Part shown: positions 8,226 through 16,323 of the stretch, piece by piece
Position numbering within the stretch: position 1 is the stretch's first letter
Layout: each line of letters opens with the position of its first letter
Source: Endozoicomonas sp. Mp262
GTDB taxonomy: Bacteria > Pseudomonadota > Gammaproteobacteria > Pseudomonadales > Endozoicomonadaceae
Reading direction: 5' to 3'
Assembly: GCF_025643335.1 (NCBI RefSeq)
Contig: NZ_CP092489.1
Coordinates: 1,166,501 to 1,230,500 of the forward strand
DNA: 64,000 nt
The notes under the pieces: generated by a model
Databases searched by the model: none
Seen by the model: the letters and a program-made list of their open reading frames with translations, nothing else
Told to the model about the DNA's origin: nothing
Made by a program: the position numbers and the translations under genes

Positions 8226-9241
8226 CACTCACTTTTCAGGAATATATCTCGATAAGCCACATAGCTTCCAGCAATAATAACTGGTACGGCCACTAATAAA
8301 CCAACACCTAAGAGTAAAGTACCAATAATAGCAATAAAAATTGCCAGGATATTAAACACTGTTAATGGAATGATATTTTTAAGGCTACCACTAAAGCTCA
8401 TTTTTATTGCTTCAATAACAGGCACCTCATTAATTACGATAAGCGGCCCTGCAAAGAAATACCCCATCATAAGCAGGAGAAAAACTACGGATAATAAAAT
8501 ACCAGGTATCAGAGCACCTGCCCCTGAAGCGGCTCCCATGAATGTGATAAAGAACCCGCCAACCATGACTACAGACATGACTATACATAAACCAATTAAG
8601 GGCAATGATTTTTTTAATGCCTTAAATGTATCACCGACTTTTAAATCATTACCATTATCTTGCTGATAAGCACCGTACATCAGCCCTGGATACATTGCCA
8701 ACCCCAGAATCATTCCTGCTACCTGACCAATAATAGGAATAATATTGACAACAACTGACACAATAATCCAGGCTAGCAGAGCCAAAATCCAGCTAACCGG
8801 ATTTTGCTTGAAAAAATAAATCCCTTCTTTAATCCATTTTAAACCATTTCCTGCCTTTCCTGATTTCACCTCACTAACAGCATCATCACTATCATCTTCA
8901 AAATATATTTCATTAAGATCGTTATGTTTAAATGAATGATTAGCTTGAACAAACAGGGATTCTTTTTCAGAACCAGACTTTTTGCTTTCTTCTAAATCTA
9001 CCTCCTCTCCATCAACACTTAATATAATGCATTCAAGACCCATTTTTTTAAGATTCTTTTTATAGCGAATGGCATCCGATTTACTGACACTCTTTTTTAT
9101 CGTGACATTTTTTCCCGCATGAAAAATTTTATTAACCCTGTTTTTATCATTAATCTTAAAAAATTTGGAAAAATGTAATTTAGCTTGGTCGAGAGAAAAA
9201 CCTGCTAGTGTTTTTCCCGTCAATTGCAGTGAATAATTCAT
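8225..9241 (-). CDS. BPSS1780-type multi-pass membrane protein
   Basis: A protein of 338 residues from the ATG at 9241, chosen because GGA lies 8 bases upstream; a further in-frame ATG at 9253 has no such site. The N-terminal 75 residues form a small soluble domain rich in lysine. After an acidic linker, the membrane domain starts with the family-like phrase GLKWIKEGIYFFKQNPVSW and carries about six hydrophobic segments rich in Gly, Ile and Val. This resembles the BPSS1780/YciC-like group of uncharacterised inner-membrane proteins. Function is unknown. It converges on parB. Confidence 0.75.
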   Translation of the reverse strand: MNYSLQLTGKTLAGFSLDQAKLHFSKFFKINDKNRVNKIFHAGKNVTIKKSVSKSDAIRYKKNLKKMGLECIILSVDGEEVDLEESKKSGSEKESLFVQANHSFKHNDLNEIYFEDDSDDAVSEVKSGKAGNGLKWIKEGIYFFKQNPVSWILALLAWIIVSVVVNIIPIIGQVAGMILGLAMYPGLMYGAYQQDNGNDLKVGDTFKALKKSLPLIGLCIVMSVVMVGGFFITFMGAASGAGALIPGILLSVVFLLLMMGYFFAGPLIVINEVPVIEAIKMSFSGSLKNIIPLTVFNILAIFIAIIGTLLLGVGLLVAVPVIIAGSYVAYRDIFLKSE

Positions 9242-9792
9242 ATAACATTCCATGTAACAAAATAAGCCAATTGATAGCAGACAACCGTCATTTTTTCGAC
9301 AGCCTTAGAAGGTTTTAAATAAATCTATAAGTAAAACTATAGTTTATAATAGAGCTGACAGTTACCCATGATAAATCTCTGACCAACGAATAAAAAACGC
9401 GCTCACAGCATTCAAGCTGGCTATAAAAACATCTGAAAAGAAGAATATCGTGAACCTGACCACAAACAAGCCACTCTGCACTAGCTATGTATGGTGCACT
9501 AAAGCACTATTTTGGGGCACCCCCTCTCTCAGTCTCAATGATTCGTTGACGTCTTAAGCCCGATAACCACTCAACAAAATAGTAAGCTGATCCATCTATT
9601 TAGACTGGCATCTTAATTGCATTACTCAAGTTAGTTTTTTTTGGCCACTATCACATAGCTGTCATCCTATGGGTTAATGGTTAGGATCAGAAAATGGCAG
9701 ATTTTTTAAGGAAAATCGATACTGAAACAAAGCTGTCATAAAAAGTTCAACTTTACTCACTAATAATAAATAAAAAAGAAATGGAGCACCTA
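9242..9792. other. Intergenic stretch without a supported gene
   Basis: About 550 bases upstream of the broken alpha/beta-hydrolase gene. I see no convincing coding frame or RNA gene. The region 9477-9518 has two dyads resembling NtrC sites: TGCACTA...TGGTGCA (9477-9498, spacer too long) and GCACTATTTTGGGGC (9504-9518, one mismatch to GCACYAN4TGGTGC). The hydrolase ribosome site GGAG is at 9783-9786. Confidence 0.5.
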
Positions 9793-9804
9793 ATGACATC
9801 TTGT

Positions 9805-11449
9805 CAGCTATTCCCGCATGATGAACGTCGATGATCGTTGGTATTGACAATAAGGCAGCAAAAATAATGAAGCCGATCAAAACTGAGCCGCCAATTAACA
9901 AAGCGGAGCTTTAAAGAAAAAATGTCACCCCTGAACGTAGCTACGATATGGCCGGTTATGATGTATCGAATGGAATCACCCTTTTCTCTTCAATACCATG
10001 AGTTACTGTGTAAAAAAGCCCCTCCCACGTTTTTATCAGCCAATGCAAAAAATAGCCCTGTATCCATTTCCATAATGCTATACGGACTCCTTTTGAGCGG
10101 GTTCTTAAAGCTTCCTGAAACTGGGGACAGCACAGTTCCTGTATTTGATCTACGAGAAAAGCAAGCATCGTCAGATAGGCCAGATTTGTGGCTAAGTGCT
10201 TCTCACCGTGACCGTAGTTATGTTCGAGATCGTAGCCTTGATTTTTCAGGGTGTTAAACGTCTGGTTCTCAATATGCCATCGGCAGCGCCCTCCTTTCAT
10301 GACGGGTTCTATGGTTTCTTCGTTAAGCGGAATATCAGTCACCCAGCACCAGATATGCTGTTTACCTTTTTTATCGGTTTCGACAAAATCAAGCACATTA
10401 ACCTGTTCTGCATATTTTGCCTTGTTCAGCCTGACGTCATTGGCATAGCGAAACCACCACTTAATTCCAGTCTCTTCATTAACTTTTTCAGCACGGTGAA
10501 CTTTTCCTTCTTTATCCAGCTCATCCATCGCTTCAACCAGCGAGGCATGGTTGCCATCTTTCGCGACAATGATGTAATGCCAGCCATAACTCTTAATCAG
10601 TTGGACAGTGGGGTTGTCAGCATAAAGACTGTCCAGAAGAATAACGAACTTTAGACGTGGGTGATGCTCTCGTATGGTGGCAAACAACCGTTTAATGGCA
10701 TTTTTTTCACAGTCATTTTTGGTCGAACCGTCCTGGCAAACTATGGCTTCCGGTGCCAATGGCAAGACTGTTTTTTGATCCGGGTGAGCAATGCATGCTG
10801 CCATTAACTGGTGGTAGTGAGCTTCGTTGGCCTTTCCCTTATTTTTAGTACAGCACTCCTGACAAGGTTTTTTATTATTGCAGGAGTAAAATAGCCCAGT
10901 TCCATCGATCGGGAGCAAGTAGTGATTTTTCAAGTTCCCGCAGTGAAATTCGAATGCCTTCAGTAATCCGCCCCTTTGGACGTTAGACAGCAATGTCTTA
11001 AAAGGCTTTTTGAACTCTACGGGATCTATTGGATCCAGGATTTCCCGCATACTGGTATCACAGGGAGCACGTTTTTTTATCTGATACAGGTGCTCAAGGT
11101 TATGCCTTACTTCTTGCTCTGTTTTATCACGCTCAAACGAGAGGAGCGATGGGTACTTGAGATGCATCATGGCAAAAGCGGACATGGAGGCATCATGTAT
11201 TGTTATTTTTCTGGAATCCTTGTTTGGTCGGACATCTGGAATTTGCTCATAACTTTCAGAAATCGTAGTAATTAAACTGTTTGCACAAAGATGCTTACGA
11301 CTTTTTTGGAATGGATAAGCCATGAGAGACAGCCATTGATAAAGTATCCCTATCAAAAGTAGACGTTATTTTGTGCGAAATCACTCCATTTGGAATTTAC
11401 TGTAAGCCTTGCTGTTGCAGTGATTTAATTGATGTCACGGGAATAGCTG
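9805..11449 (-). mobile_element. 1645-bp insertion sequence, copy 1
   Basis: A complete element with terminal inverted repeats CAGCTATTCCCG (9805-9816) and CGGGAATAGCTG (11438-11449). It is flanked by a perfect 9-bp duplication ACATCTTGT at 9796-9804 and 11450-11458. It contains one transposase gene on the minus strand and about 150 non-coding bases after it. A second copy of identical length, apparently identical where compared and in opposite orientation, is at 52042-53686. The transposase has an IS4-like DDE fold, but I cannot name the IS group. Confidence 0.95.
9956..11323 (-). CDS. DDE transposase of the 1645-bp IS, copy 1
   Basis: A 455-residue transposase counted from the ATG at 11323 (MAYPFQKSRKHL); the frame is open further to a TTG at 11356. 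Catalytic-core candidates are LPIDGTGLFYS (first Asp, near residue 150), VILLDSLYAD (second Asp, near 235) and the C-terminal RWHIENQTFNTLK signature (Glu), which resembles the IS4-type R-x3-E-x6-K helix without the leading Tyr. A four-cysteine cluster (CNNKKPCQECCTK) next to the first Asp is unusual and may bind metal. The protein is identical in sequence to the copy at 52168-53535. Confidence 0.93.
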   Translation of the reverse strand: MAYPFQKSRKHLCANSLITTISESYEQIPDVRPNKDSRKITIHDASMSAFAMMHLKYPSLLSFERDKTEQEVRHNLEHLYQIKKRAPCDTSMREILDPIDPVEFKKPFKTLLSNVQRGGLLKAFEFHCGNLKNHYLLPIDGTGLFYSCNNKKPCQECCTKNKGKANEAHYHQLMAACIAHPDQKTVLPLAPEAIVCQDGSTKNDCEKNAIKRLFATIREHHPRLKFVILLDSLYADNPTVQLIKSYGWHYIIVAKDGNHASLVEAMDELDKEGKVHRAEKVNEETGIKWWFRYANDVRLNKAKYAEQVNVLDFVETDKKGKQHIWCWVTDIPLNEETIEPVMKGGRCRWHIENQTFNTLKNQGYDLEHNYGHGEKHLATNLAYLTMLAFLVDQIQELCCPQFQEALRTRSKGVRIALWKWIQGYFLHWLIKTWEGLFYTVTHGIEEKRVIPFDTS

Positions 11450-11636
11450 ACATCTTGTCATATTGTATTTTTACCTGGATTATTTGCCCGGGGTTGGATC
11501 TGGAATACTGTTGCCCAGGAATTTAGAAAACAGGGGCACACTGTTACAGTGCTTGAACCATCAATTCCCGAGATATTTGGCGGAGGACTCTCTAGCGCCC
11601 AAGTTATAAGTAGTGTATAGATTGCTTTCGAATAAT

Positions 11637-12296
11637 TTAACCATCCAGTCGGACAGTATTAGAAAATGAGATCATATACTCCTCTCCAAATGAAAAAAGC
11701 ACCCGTTCAACTTCTTTTTCAAATTCCGCAAAGCTCTTGATTGACAAGAGGTTGAGCCATTCATACTTTATTTTCCTCCACAGGATTTCAATCAGGTTGA
11801 GCTCAGGTGAATATGTTGGCAGAAAGCAGACCAGCAATTTCTTTTCAATCATCCAGTCATCAATTCTGGCACAAAACTTTTTGCTGGTGTGAATGCTGGC
11901 ATTATCCACCATAACTACCGTGTAACGATCATTTGAGCTGTATTTTTCATCTGCCATTTTCTCTGCAAAGTCATCAAAGGCCGCAATCACCGTATCGCTA
12001 TTCACTGAACCCACAACAGGATAATGAAATAGCTCACAGCTTCGGTTCATAAACCCCAGTACGTTGATGCGTTTACTTTTGACTGATGGTATTCTGAGCT
12101 GCTTTCCTTTTTCCTGCCAACCGTATGGCACACAAGGTTCCTGGGTAAAGCCGGACTCATCAAAATAAAATAAATTGATTAACCCTTTGCTCTCGGCTTC
12201 CTGGGCATCTTTCAGAGCAGTTTTACAGTCATGGAATTGCTCTTCGTCCCGTTTATGTTTGCATGATTTACGGAGTCTTTTGTAAACCAGCCCTGC
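11637..12296 (-). CDS. IS630 transposase, second frame (OrfB, made by -1 frameshift)
   Basis: This frame continues OrfA after a -1 slip and reads AGLVYKRLRKSCKHKRDE, the normal IS630 continuation. It contains the full DDE catalytic domain: FYFDESGFTQEP (first Asp), VMVDNASIHTS (second Asp) and LPTYSPELNLIEILWRKIK (Glu). No good independent start is visible, since the first in-frame ATG (12131) would delete the first catalytic Asp. Expression as an OrfA-OrfB fusion is therefore expected. Confidence 0.85.
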   Translation of the reverse strand, partial: AGLVYKRLRKSCKHKRDEEQFHDCKTALKDAQEAESKGLINLFYFDESGFTQEPCVPYGWQEKGKQLRIPSVKSKRINVLGFMNRSCELFHYPVVGSVNSDTVIAAFDDFAEKMADEKYSSNDRYTVVMVDNASIHTSKKFCARIDDWMIEKKLLVCFLPTYSPELNLIEILWRKIKYEWLNLLSIKSFAEFEKEVERVLFSFGEEYMISFSNTVRLDG

Positions 12297-12685
12297 TTTT
12301 TTACAATGTTTGCCAGAGTAATTTTTGATGAAGATTTACCGGTTTCATCCTCGATCTTGGATTTGACATACGATAAGCGACGAGGCTCTTCAGCCACTAA
12401 TTCTTTTATGCGTTGCACTTCGGATTCGTCATATATGCACGGCCTACCGCCACCATGCCCCTTGTACAAGGCACGAATACCATATTCTTCCCAATCATCA
12501 ATCCACTGAGAAGCAGTTTGATATCTAATTTCAAGTATTTCGGCAATTTGCTCAAGGGTAAAGCCACGATTGCTCAATAAAAGGCTATGGGCTCTTTCCC
12601 TTATACATCTCAGAGGTCCGTAGTGTTTGGCGAATTTCAAAGTTAATAAAACAGCTTCATCAGTGATTGTAGTGACGTACTTCAT
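12212..12685 (-). CDS. IS630 transposase, first frame (OrfA)
   Basis: 157 residues from the ATG at 12685. It carries a helix-turn-helix (FTLEQIAEILEIRYQTASQWIDDWEEYG, written here as two parts: FTLEQIAEILEI and RYQTASQWIDDW), the linker GGGRPC, then a second DNA-binding region up to KITLANIVKKQG. The frame leaves the family pattern right after the A AAA AAG heptamer; the last 27 residues (WFTKDSVNHANING and on) are off-frame sequence. Together with OrfB it forms the usual IS630 transposase of about 349 residues. Confidence 0.85.
   Translation of the reverse strand: MKYVTTITDEAVLLTLKFAKHYGPLRCIRERAHSLLLSNRGFTLEQIAEILEIRYQTASQWIDDWEEYGIRALYKGHGGGRPCIYDESEVQRIKELVAEEPRRLSYVKSKIEDETGKSSSKITLANIVKKQGWFTKDSVNHANINGTKSNSMTVKLL
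12296..12302 (-). promoter_or_regulatory. Programmed -1 frameshift heptamer A AAA AAG
   Basis: On the minus strand the zero-frame codons are GTA AAA AAG, so the heptamer A AAA AAG is exactly in slippery phase. A -1 slip gives GTA AAA AAA GCA GGG, which restores the IS630 reading frame (VKKAGL). Confidence 0.8.
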
Positions 12686-13533
12686 AGGGAGAGGGATTTA
12701 AAGACCAGTACTCTCTTTATAATAGAGTAAATGTATCATTCAATAGCTATCTGATCGTTAGATCAAGAAGTAGATTTCTCGTACTGGCCGAACATCCAGT
12801 TTATTTGAAACCAAACTATGACCTACTTACTACAGGACTGCCTCTATCGAAAATCCGGTATCAGACCTGTGGTGTTAGTCGGTAACTCCATGAGCGGCCT
12901 GATTGCTCTTGATTTTGCCAGTAACTTCCCAGAAGCCGTTGATGGTTTGATTATGAGTGGTTCACCAGGACTTGTTGAATTAAACGCCGGTGTTTCACTC
13001 AATAGTTTAAGAAAGGGATCAATGGAAACCGCTCAAAGTCTTGGCAACAGGGTCTTTTATGATATAGAGAAAGTTCCCCCAAGAGGCATTGAAGATATCC
13101 AGAAAATCTGCTCTCAGCCTGAAAATATGAAAGCGATGATCAAATGGCTCAATATCAGCAGAAAGTATGATATTGAATCAGCTGCTGCACAACTGGAATG
13201 CCCTGTTCAACTTATTTGGGGGGATCATGATCTGATTACCCCAGGGAAGGAATGGTCCGAATTTGCAGAAAAAAATAGCGGAATAACCTATAACGAAGTA
13301 GCTTTCTGTGGACATAGCCCCATGCTGGAAAGGCCTTTTGAGTTTATAGAACTTATGTCGTTTTATATAAATTCCATACAACAACCACTAATCCAAACAG
13401 CCTAGGATTCTATTCTGGAATAGTACCAGTAGCGAAAGTCTCAGAATAAGGAAGCAATAATGAAAATTATAAAAATAATCGCCACTTGTCTTACAGTAGC
13501 TACAACGTCACTCACTTTTGCTATGGGTGGAAC

Positions 13534-14601
13534 CTATGTACGGGACAAAACTTTAAGTAAAATCTGAAAATCAATCTGATCACTTTTTGAACATCCATTC
13601 TTCAAAACTCTTCGGAGCATATCCAACCCCAGTCGGAACAGGCTTTTGGCTGGTCGCCAGTGCTTATTGAGAGGCAGCCCTTCCGCTTCCCCGTATTTCC
13701 AATGCCCTGCTATCAGACACCAGGCAAATGCCAGTGCAAGAACCCCCATCAGCTTATCCATACGGTCAAGCTCAGTCATATGAGTCGATTCAAGGTCAAA
13801 TCCCCTGCTTTTAAGGCAGCCAAACAGAGTCTCAATAGACCAGCGCTTATAATAGTCTTCGATCATAGTTTCAGGTTTCTTCGTTGCCACTACAATCAAA
13901 AGACCTTTTATCGTGCGTCTGGCAGCGATATATAAACAGACACCAGATACTTTACGCTTGGTGAACCAAGTTTCTGTCTGATTGAGTTTTACATTCCTGA
14001 ATAGTTGTTTGGCATTAATGTCTTTACCACAGCTACCAAGAACAGGAGTGTCTTCCTTTATTCGAAGCCGACAGATAATGCCTTGCTCATCCAGCCACTT
14101 AAACCAATCACGGCCAACAAACTCCCGGTCGGCGAGCAGTTCATCAATCTTGTCTGCCGGGATCAACGCCAGCACTCTCTTCATGATGGCTATGCGCTCG
14201 GCGGTATTAGAGTTGCCGCCTGACTTATCCAGACATACCCAGGCGATAGGAATGGCAGCACCCTGCCAGGCAATTGAAACCACCAGATAGTTGACGTGAT
14301 GAGAGCCAAATTTCCAGTTAGTTCTATCCATGCAGAGTGTGTAGGTGGTGAGACTCAGCCAATGTAAAATCAACCGTCCGAGCTGCTCATAGCAATATGT
14401 GTAGCCTGAAAAAAATCGTTTTATGCGCCGATAGCTGGAGTCTTCCAGCGCTTTGCTCTGGAACTCTTCTGCCACACGGCAAAGGTTGCAGGAGCGTGCC
14501 CTTATGAGAGCAAGTATGAACTGGGCAAGAAATATAATCCGGGCTTGATGCCAGGGGAGATGAGCTTTAAGCTCTTGGGCTAATGAGCTGACGTCTTCCA
14601 T
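13534..14601 (-). CDS. IS4-family transposase with a stop codon completed by target DNA
   Basis: A 355-residue DDE transposase. The Asp motifs are LCMDRTNWKFG (first) and LLADREFVGRDW (second). The IS4 signature Y-x2-R-x3-E-x6-K is present as YYKRWSIETLFGCLK, followed by SRGFDLESTHM. The last six residues (KVLSRT) are encoded by the terminal repeat itself. The stop codon TAG uses T and A from the IS end and G from the flanking duplication at 13534. It is related to, but clearly different from, the transposase at 58043-59191. Confidence 0.93.
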   Translation of the reverse strand: MEDVSSLAQELKAHLPWHQARIIFLAQFILALIRARSCNLCRVAEEFQSKALEDSSYRRIKRFFSGYTYCYEQLGRLILHWLSLTTYTLCMDRTNWKFGSHHVNYLVVSIAWQGAAIPIAWVCLDKSGGNSNTAERIAIMKRVLALIPADKIDELLADREFVGRDWFKWLDEQGIICRLRIKEDTPVLGSCGKDINAKQLFRNVKLNQTETWFTKRKVSGVCLYIAARRTIKGLLIVVATKKPETMIEDYYKRWSIETLFGCLKSRGFDLESTHMTELDRMDKLMGVLALAFAWCLIAGHWKYGEAEGLPLNKHWRPAKSLFRLGLDMLRRVLKNGCSKSDQIDFQILLKVLSRT

Positions 14602-14713
14602 GTACGACTACGGTAACTGTACGGAGGTTAGAGACCATACAGGTTACTCTACATGGGCGTCAGCTCATACCCCTTGGTTTTTCTAGCTTTCCTGATTTTT
14701 GTCCCGTACACAG
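13535..14713 (-). mobile_element. IS4-family insertion sequence (about 1179 bp)
   Basis: Imperfect inverted ends TATGTACGGGACAAAA (13535) and, reading inward from 14712, TGTGTACGGGACAAAA. A 10-bp duplication GGGTGGAACC flanks it at 13525-13534 and 14714-14723. One transposase on the minus strand runs to the very end of the element. Confidence 0.92.
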
Positions 14714-14872
14714 GGGTGGAACCCCATCTGCGGTCTGTTATGTCAATGGAAAACTAGTCTCTACCAACATGCCTGTCAGTCACTGCCAGTATCAACTGAA
14801 GGGAGATCCCAGTATGGATATATCAACTGAGAAAGCAAAGAAGAAAAAAGAAGAAATTAATAAGTAAAAAAA

Positions 14873-14894
14873 AGACTGCACATATGTGCAGTCT
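14873..14894. terminator. Perfect 22-bp palindrome terminator between convergent genes
   Basis: Arms AGACTGCACAT and ATGTGCAGTCT are fully complementary with no spare loop bases. On the minus strand it is followed by a run of eight T's, a good Rho-independent terminator for the 50-residue gene at 14937-15089. It also lies directly after the stop of the split exported protein on the plus strand. Confidence 0.8.
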
Positions 14895-14936
14895 AATGCG
14901 TCTTCTGCGGTAACATCAGGTACAGAAAATTCGGTC

Positions 14937-15089
14937 TTACTTCAAGTGTTTGTCTGCTTCACGGAAGAAGAGTGCCATATCATTCCAGGGTGTAGACTTC
15001 CTGAGGATACGCTTGCAGTTTAGTACAGTCTCAAAATTACGGGACTGCTTCTTCAGTTCTATCCAATTATTGATTGAAGAATTTTTCAT
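14937..15089 (-). CDS. Small basic protein, 50 residues, unknown
   Basis: A short gene starting at ATG 15089 with GGAG 6 bases upstream, ending at TAA 14937-14939. The product begins MKNSSINNWIELKKQSRNFE and ends FFREADKHLK; it is basic and predicted helical, with no signal peptide or known motif. A strong palindromic terminator lies 43 bases after its stop, which supports a real transcription unit. No function can be proposed. Confidence 0.65.
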   Translation of the reverse strand: MKNSSINNWIELKKQSRNFETVLNCKRILRKSTPWNDMALFFREADKHLK

Positions 15090-15426
15090 TACCTGCTCCT
15101 CAAAGCGTCCTGAAGAATCAGGGGTATCTAAAGAATAAAATCAGTATATGGTGACTATTGACCAGTGAATAATCAATAAAATTTTGGCATCCCATCAACC
15201 CTGCTTATGACTTCTGGCAATTGATGCAGTATTAATGCTCACATGTACTTTTGTCCATTCTGGAATAAAGTAAACTTTCTTCCCGGATATCACAGTACTC
15301 CCCTTCTCTTTGTGCTGGATATAACACATAGCCTGCATGCCTGACCATACACCAGACAAACAGAGTACTAGACTGGGGGAGTTATACAGCAAACCTGCAC
15401 AAGCGAAATTTAACGGAGTACGCCCC

Positions 15427-16323
15427 ATGCATATCACTTTGCGCCAGCTTGAAATATTCAGAGCTGTCGCCCAGAGTGGTCGGGTTACAGCTGCCGCTGA
15501 AGCCCTTCATATTTCCCAGCCTGCTGCCAGCATGGCGCTATCGGAACTGGAGAAGCACTTGGGTCCACTTTTTGATCGGCACCAGGGGGCGTGTTTAAGT
15601 CTAAATGATTCTGGTCGTGCTTTACTATCAAAAGCCTGTGAAATGATGGATCGTGCCCTTGAGATTGAGCAGCAATTTTCACGGGATGCCTGCTACCAGG
15701 AAGGCTCATTAATCATTAACTCCAGCTCAACCGTTGGCAATAACCTGATGCCCGCCATCATTGGTGAATTTACTGATATTAACCCGGGAATAAGTGTAGA
15801 CCTGAAAGTAGACAACACTCGTCAGATAGAACAGCGATTACTAGGCTTTGAAATTGATATGGCTGTGGTTGAAGGTATTTGTCTACACCCTGATATTGAA
15901 GTGAAAACATGGCGGAGTGATGAACTGGTTATCGTTTGCCATCCATCACACCCTCTTGCGAATAAAGATGATGTCAGCCTGAACGAACTGGCAGATGATC
16001 CCTGGTTGTTGAGAGAGTCTGGATCAGGTACCCGGGAAGTATTCGATGAAGTTATCGCTACCCGGTTAGGTGAACCCAAAGTGAAAATGGTATTAAACCG
16101 CGCCGAAGCCATCAAACAGGCTGCTGCTGATGGCCAGGGCATCGCCTGTCTTTCCCGTCTGGCCGTATGGCGAGCTTTGCGCAAAAATGACCTGGCCACT
16201 ATCAACGTGAAAGACCTGGCTCTAAAACGACACTTCTATCTAATTATGCATAAACATAAATACCGTAGTGGTGTAATAAAAAAATTCTCGGAATTTATCT
16301 TAAGTTATAAAAACCATAGATAA
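15427..16323 (+). CDS. LysR-family transcriptional regulator, YeiE-like
   Basis: 298 residues from the ATG at 15427, chosen because GGAG lies 8 bases upstream and because the family N-terminus MHITLRQLEIFRAVAQSG then starts the protein. The winged helix-turn-helix covers residues 1-60 (VTAAAEALHISQPAASMALS). The effector-binding domain follows from about 90 (IINSSSTVGNNLMPAI, LLRESGSGTREVFDEV, AADGQGIACLSR). These strings closely match YeiE, a regulator linked to sulfite and iron responses in enterics. No obvious target gene is adjacent: a pseudogene patch lies upstream and the atp operon downstream. Confidence 0.88.
   Translation: MHITLRQLEIFRAVAQSGRVTAAAEALHISQPAASMALSELEKHLGPLFDRHQGACLSLNDSGRALLSKACEMMDRALEIEQQFSRDACYQEGSLIINSSSTVGNNLMPAIIGEFTDINPGISVDLKVDNTRQIEQRLLGFEIDMAVVEGICLHPDIEVKTWRSDELVIVCHPSHPLANKDDVSLNELADDPWLLRESGSGTREVFDEVIATRLGEPKVKMVLNRAEAIKQAAADGQGIACLSRLAVWRALRKNDLATINVKDLALKRHFYLIMHKHKYRSGVIKKFSEFILSYKNHR

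Larger units (their letters stand above)
11620..12816 (-). mobile_element. IS630-family insertion sequence (1197 bp)
   Basis: Ends GATTGCTTTCGAATAA (11620-11635) and TTATTTGAAACCAAAC (12801-12816) are imperfect inverted repeats (13 of 16 match). A second conserved block just inside each end has the core TCGGmCAGTA. The element is flanked by TA dinucleotides (11618-11619, 12817-12818), the normal IS630/Tc1 target. It carries two overlapping frames joined by a -1 frameshift signal. It is inserted in the alpha/beta-hydrolase gene. Confidence 0.92.
9793..13405 (+). pseudogene. Alpha/beta-hydrolase gene broken by two insertion sequences and a frameshift
   Basis: Three pieces make one gene: 9793-9804 (M-T-S-C, with GGAG 6 bases upstream), 11459-11619 (starting HIVFLPGLFARGWIW, the first strand and oxyanion region) and 12819-13405 (the C-terminal two thirds). 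Removing the 1645-bp IS with one 9-bp duplication and the 1197-bp IS630 with one TA leaves 760 bases, one more than a multiple of three. The extra base is most simply one A in the run at 12850-12853; with three A's the frame reads LPLSKSGIRPVVLVGNSMSG. Catalytic residues are intact: Ser in VGNSMSG, Asp in WGDHDLITP, His in CGHSPMLERP. Ancestral length is about 252 residues, normal for a proline-iminopeptidase/BioH-like hydrolase. A residual frame opens at an ATG formed at 12818 but lacks the first strands of the fold. Confidence 0.88.
13460..14867 (+). pseudogene. Small exported protein gene split by an IS4-family element
   Basis: The gene starts at ATG 13460 (AAGGA upstream). Bases 13460-13534 encode 25 residues that form a signal peptide (MKIIKIIATCLTVATTSLTF followed by AMGGT). 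After the IS and one 10-bp duplication the frame resumes exactly at 14724 with PSAVCYVNGK and ends at TAA 14865-14867, giving a 72-residue precursor. The mature part has two cysteines 16 residues apart and a lysine-rich tail (KAKKKKEEINK). I do not recognise the family. As it stands, only a 35-residue frame reading into the IS is left. Confidence 0.85.

Noticed and set aside
9674-9901. Minus-strand open frame with a hydrophobic segment
   Set aside because: It runs across the IS end and the broken hydrolase gene in the wrong strand; the hydrophobic half is IS sequence that is repeated at copy 2 with a different continuation.
15195-15338. Possible small minus-strand gene (MQAMCYIQHKEK...) divergent from the LysR-type regulator
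   Set aside because: No good ribosome-binding site, overlaps the regulator's promoter region, and no recognisable features. Kept only as a weak possibility.
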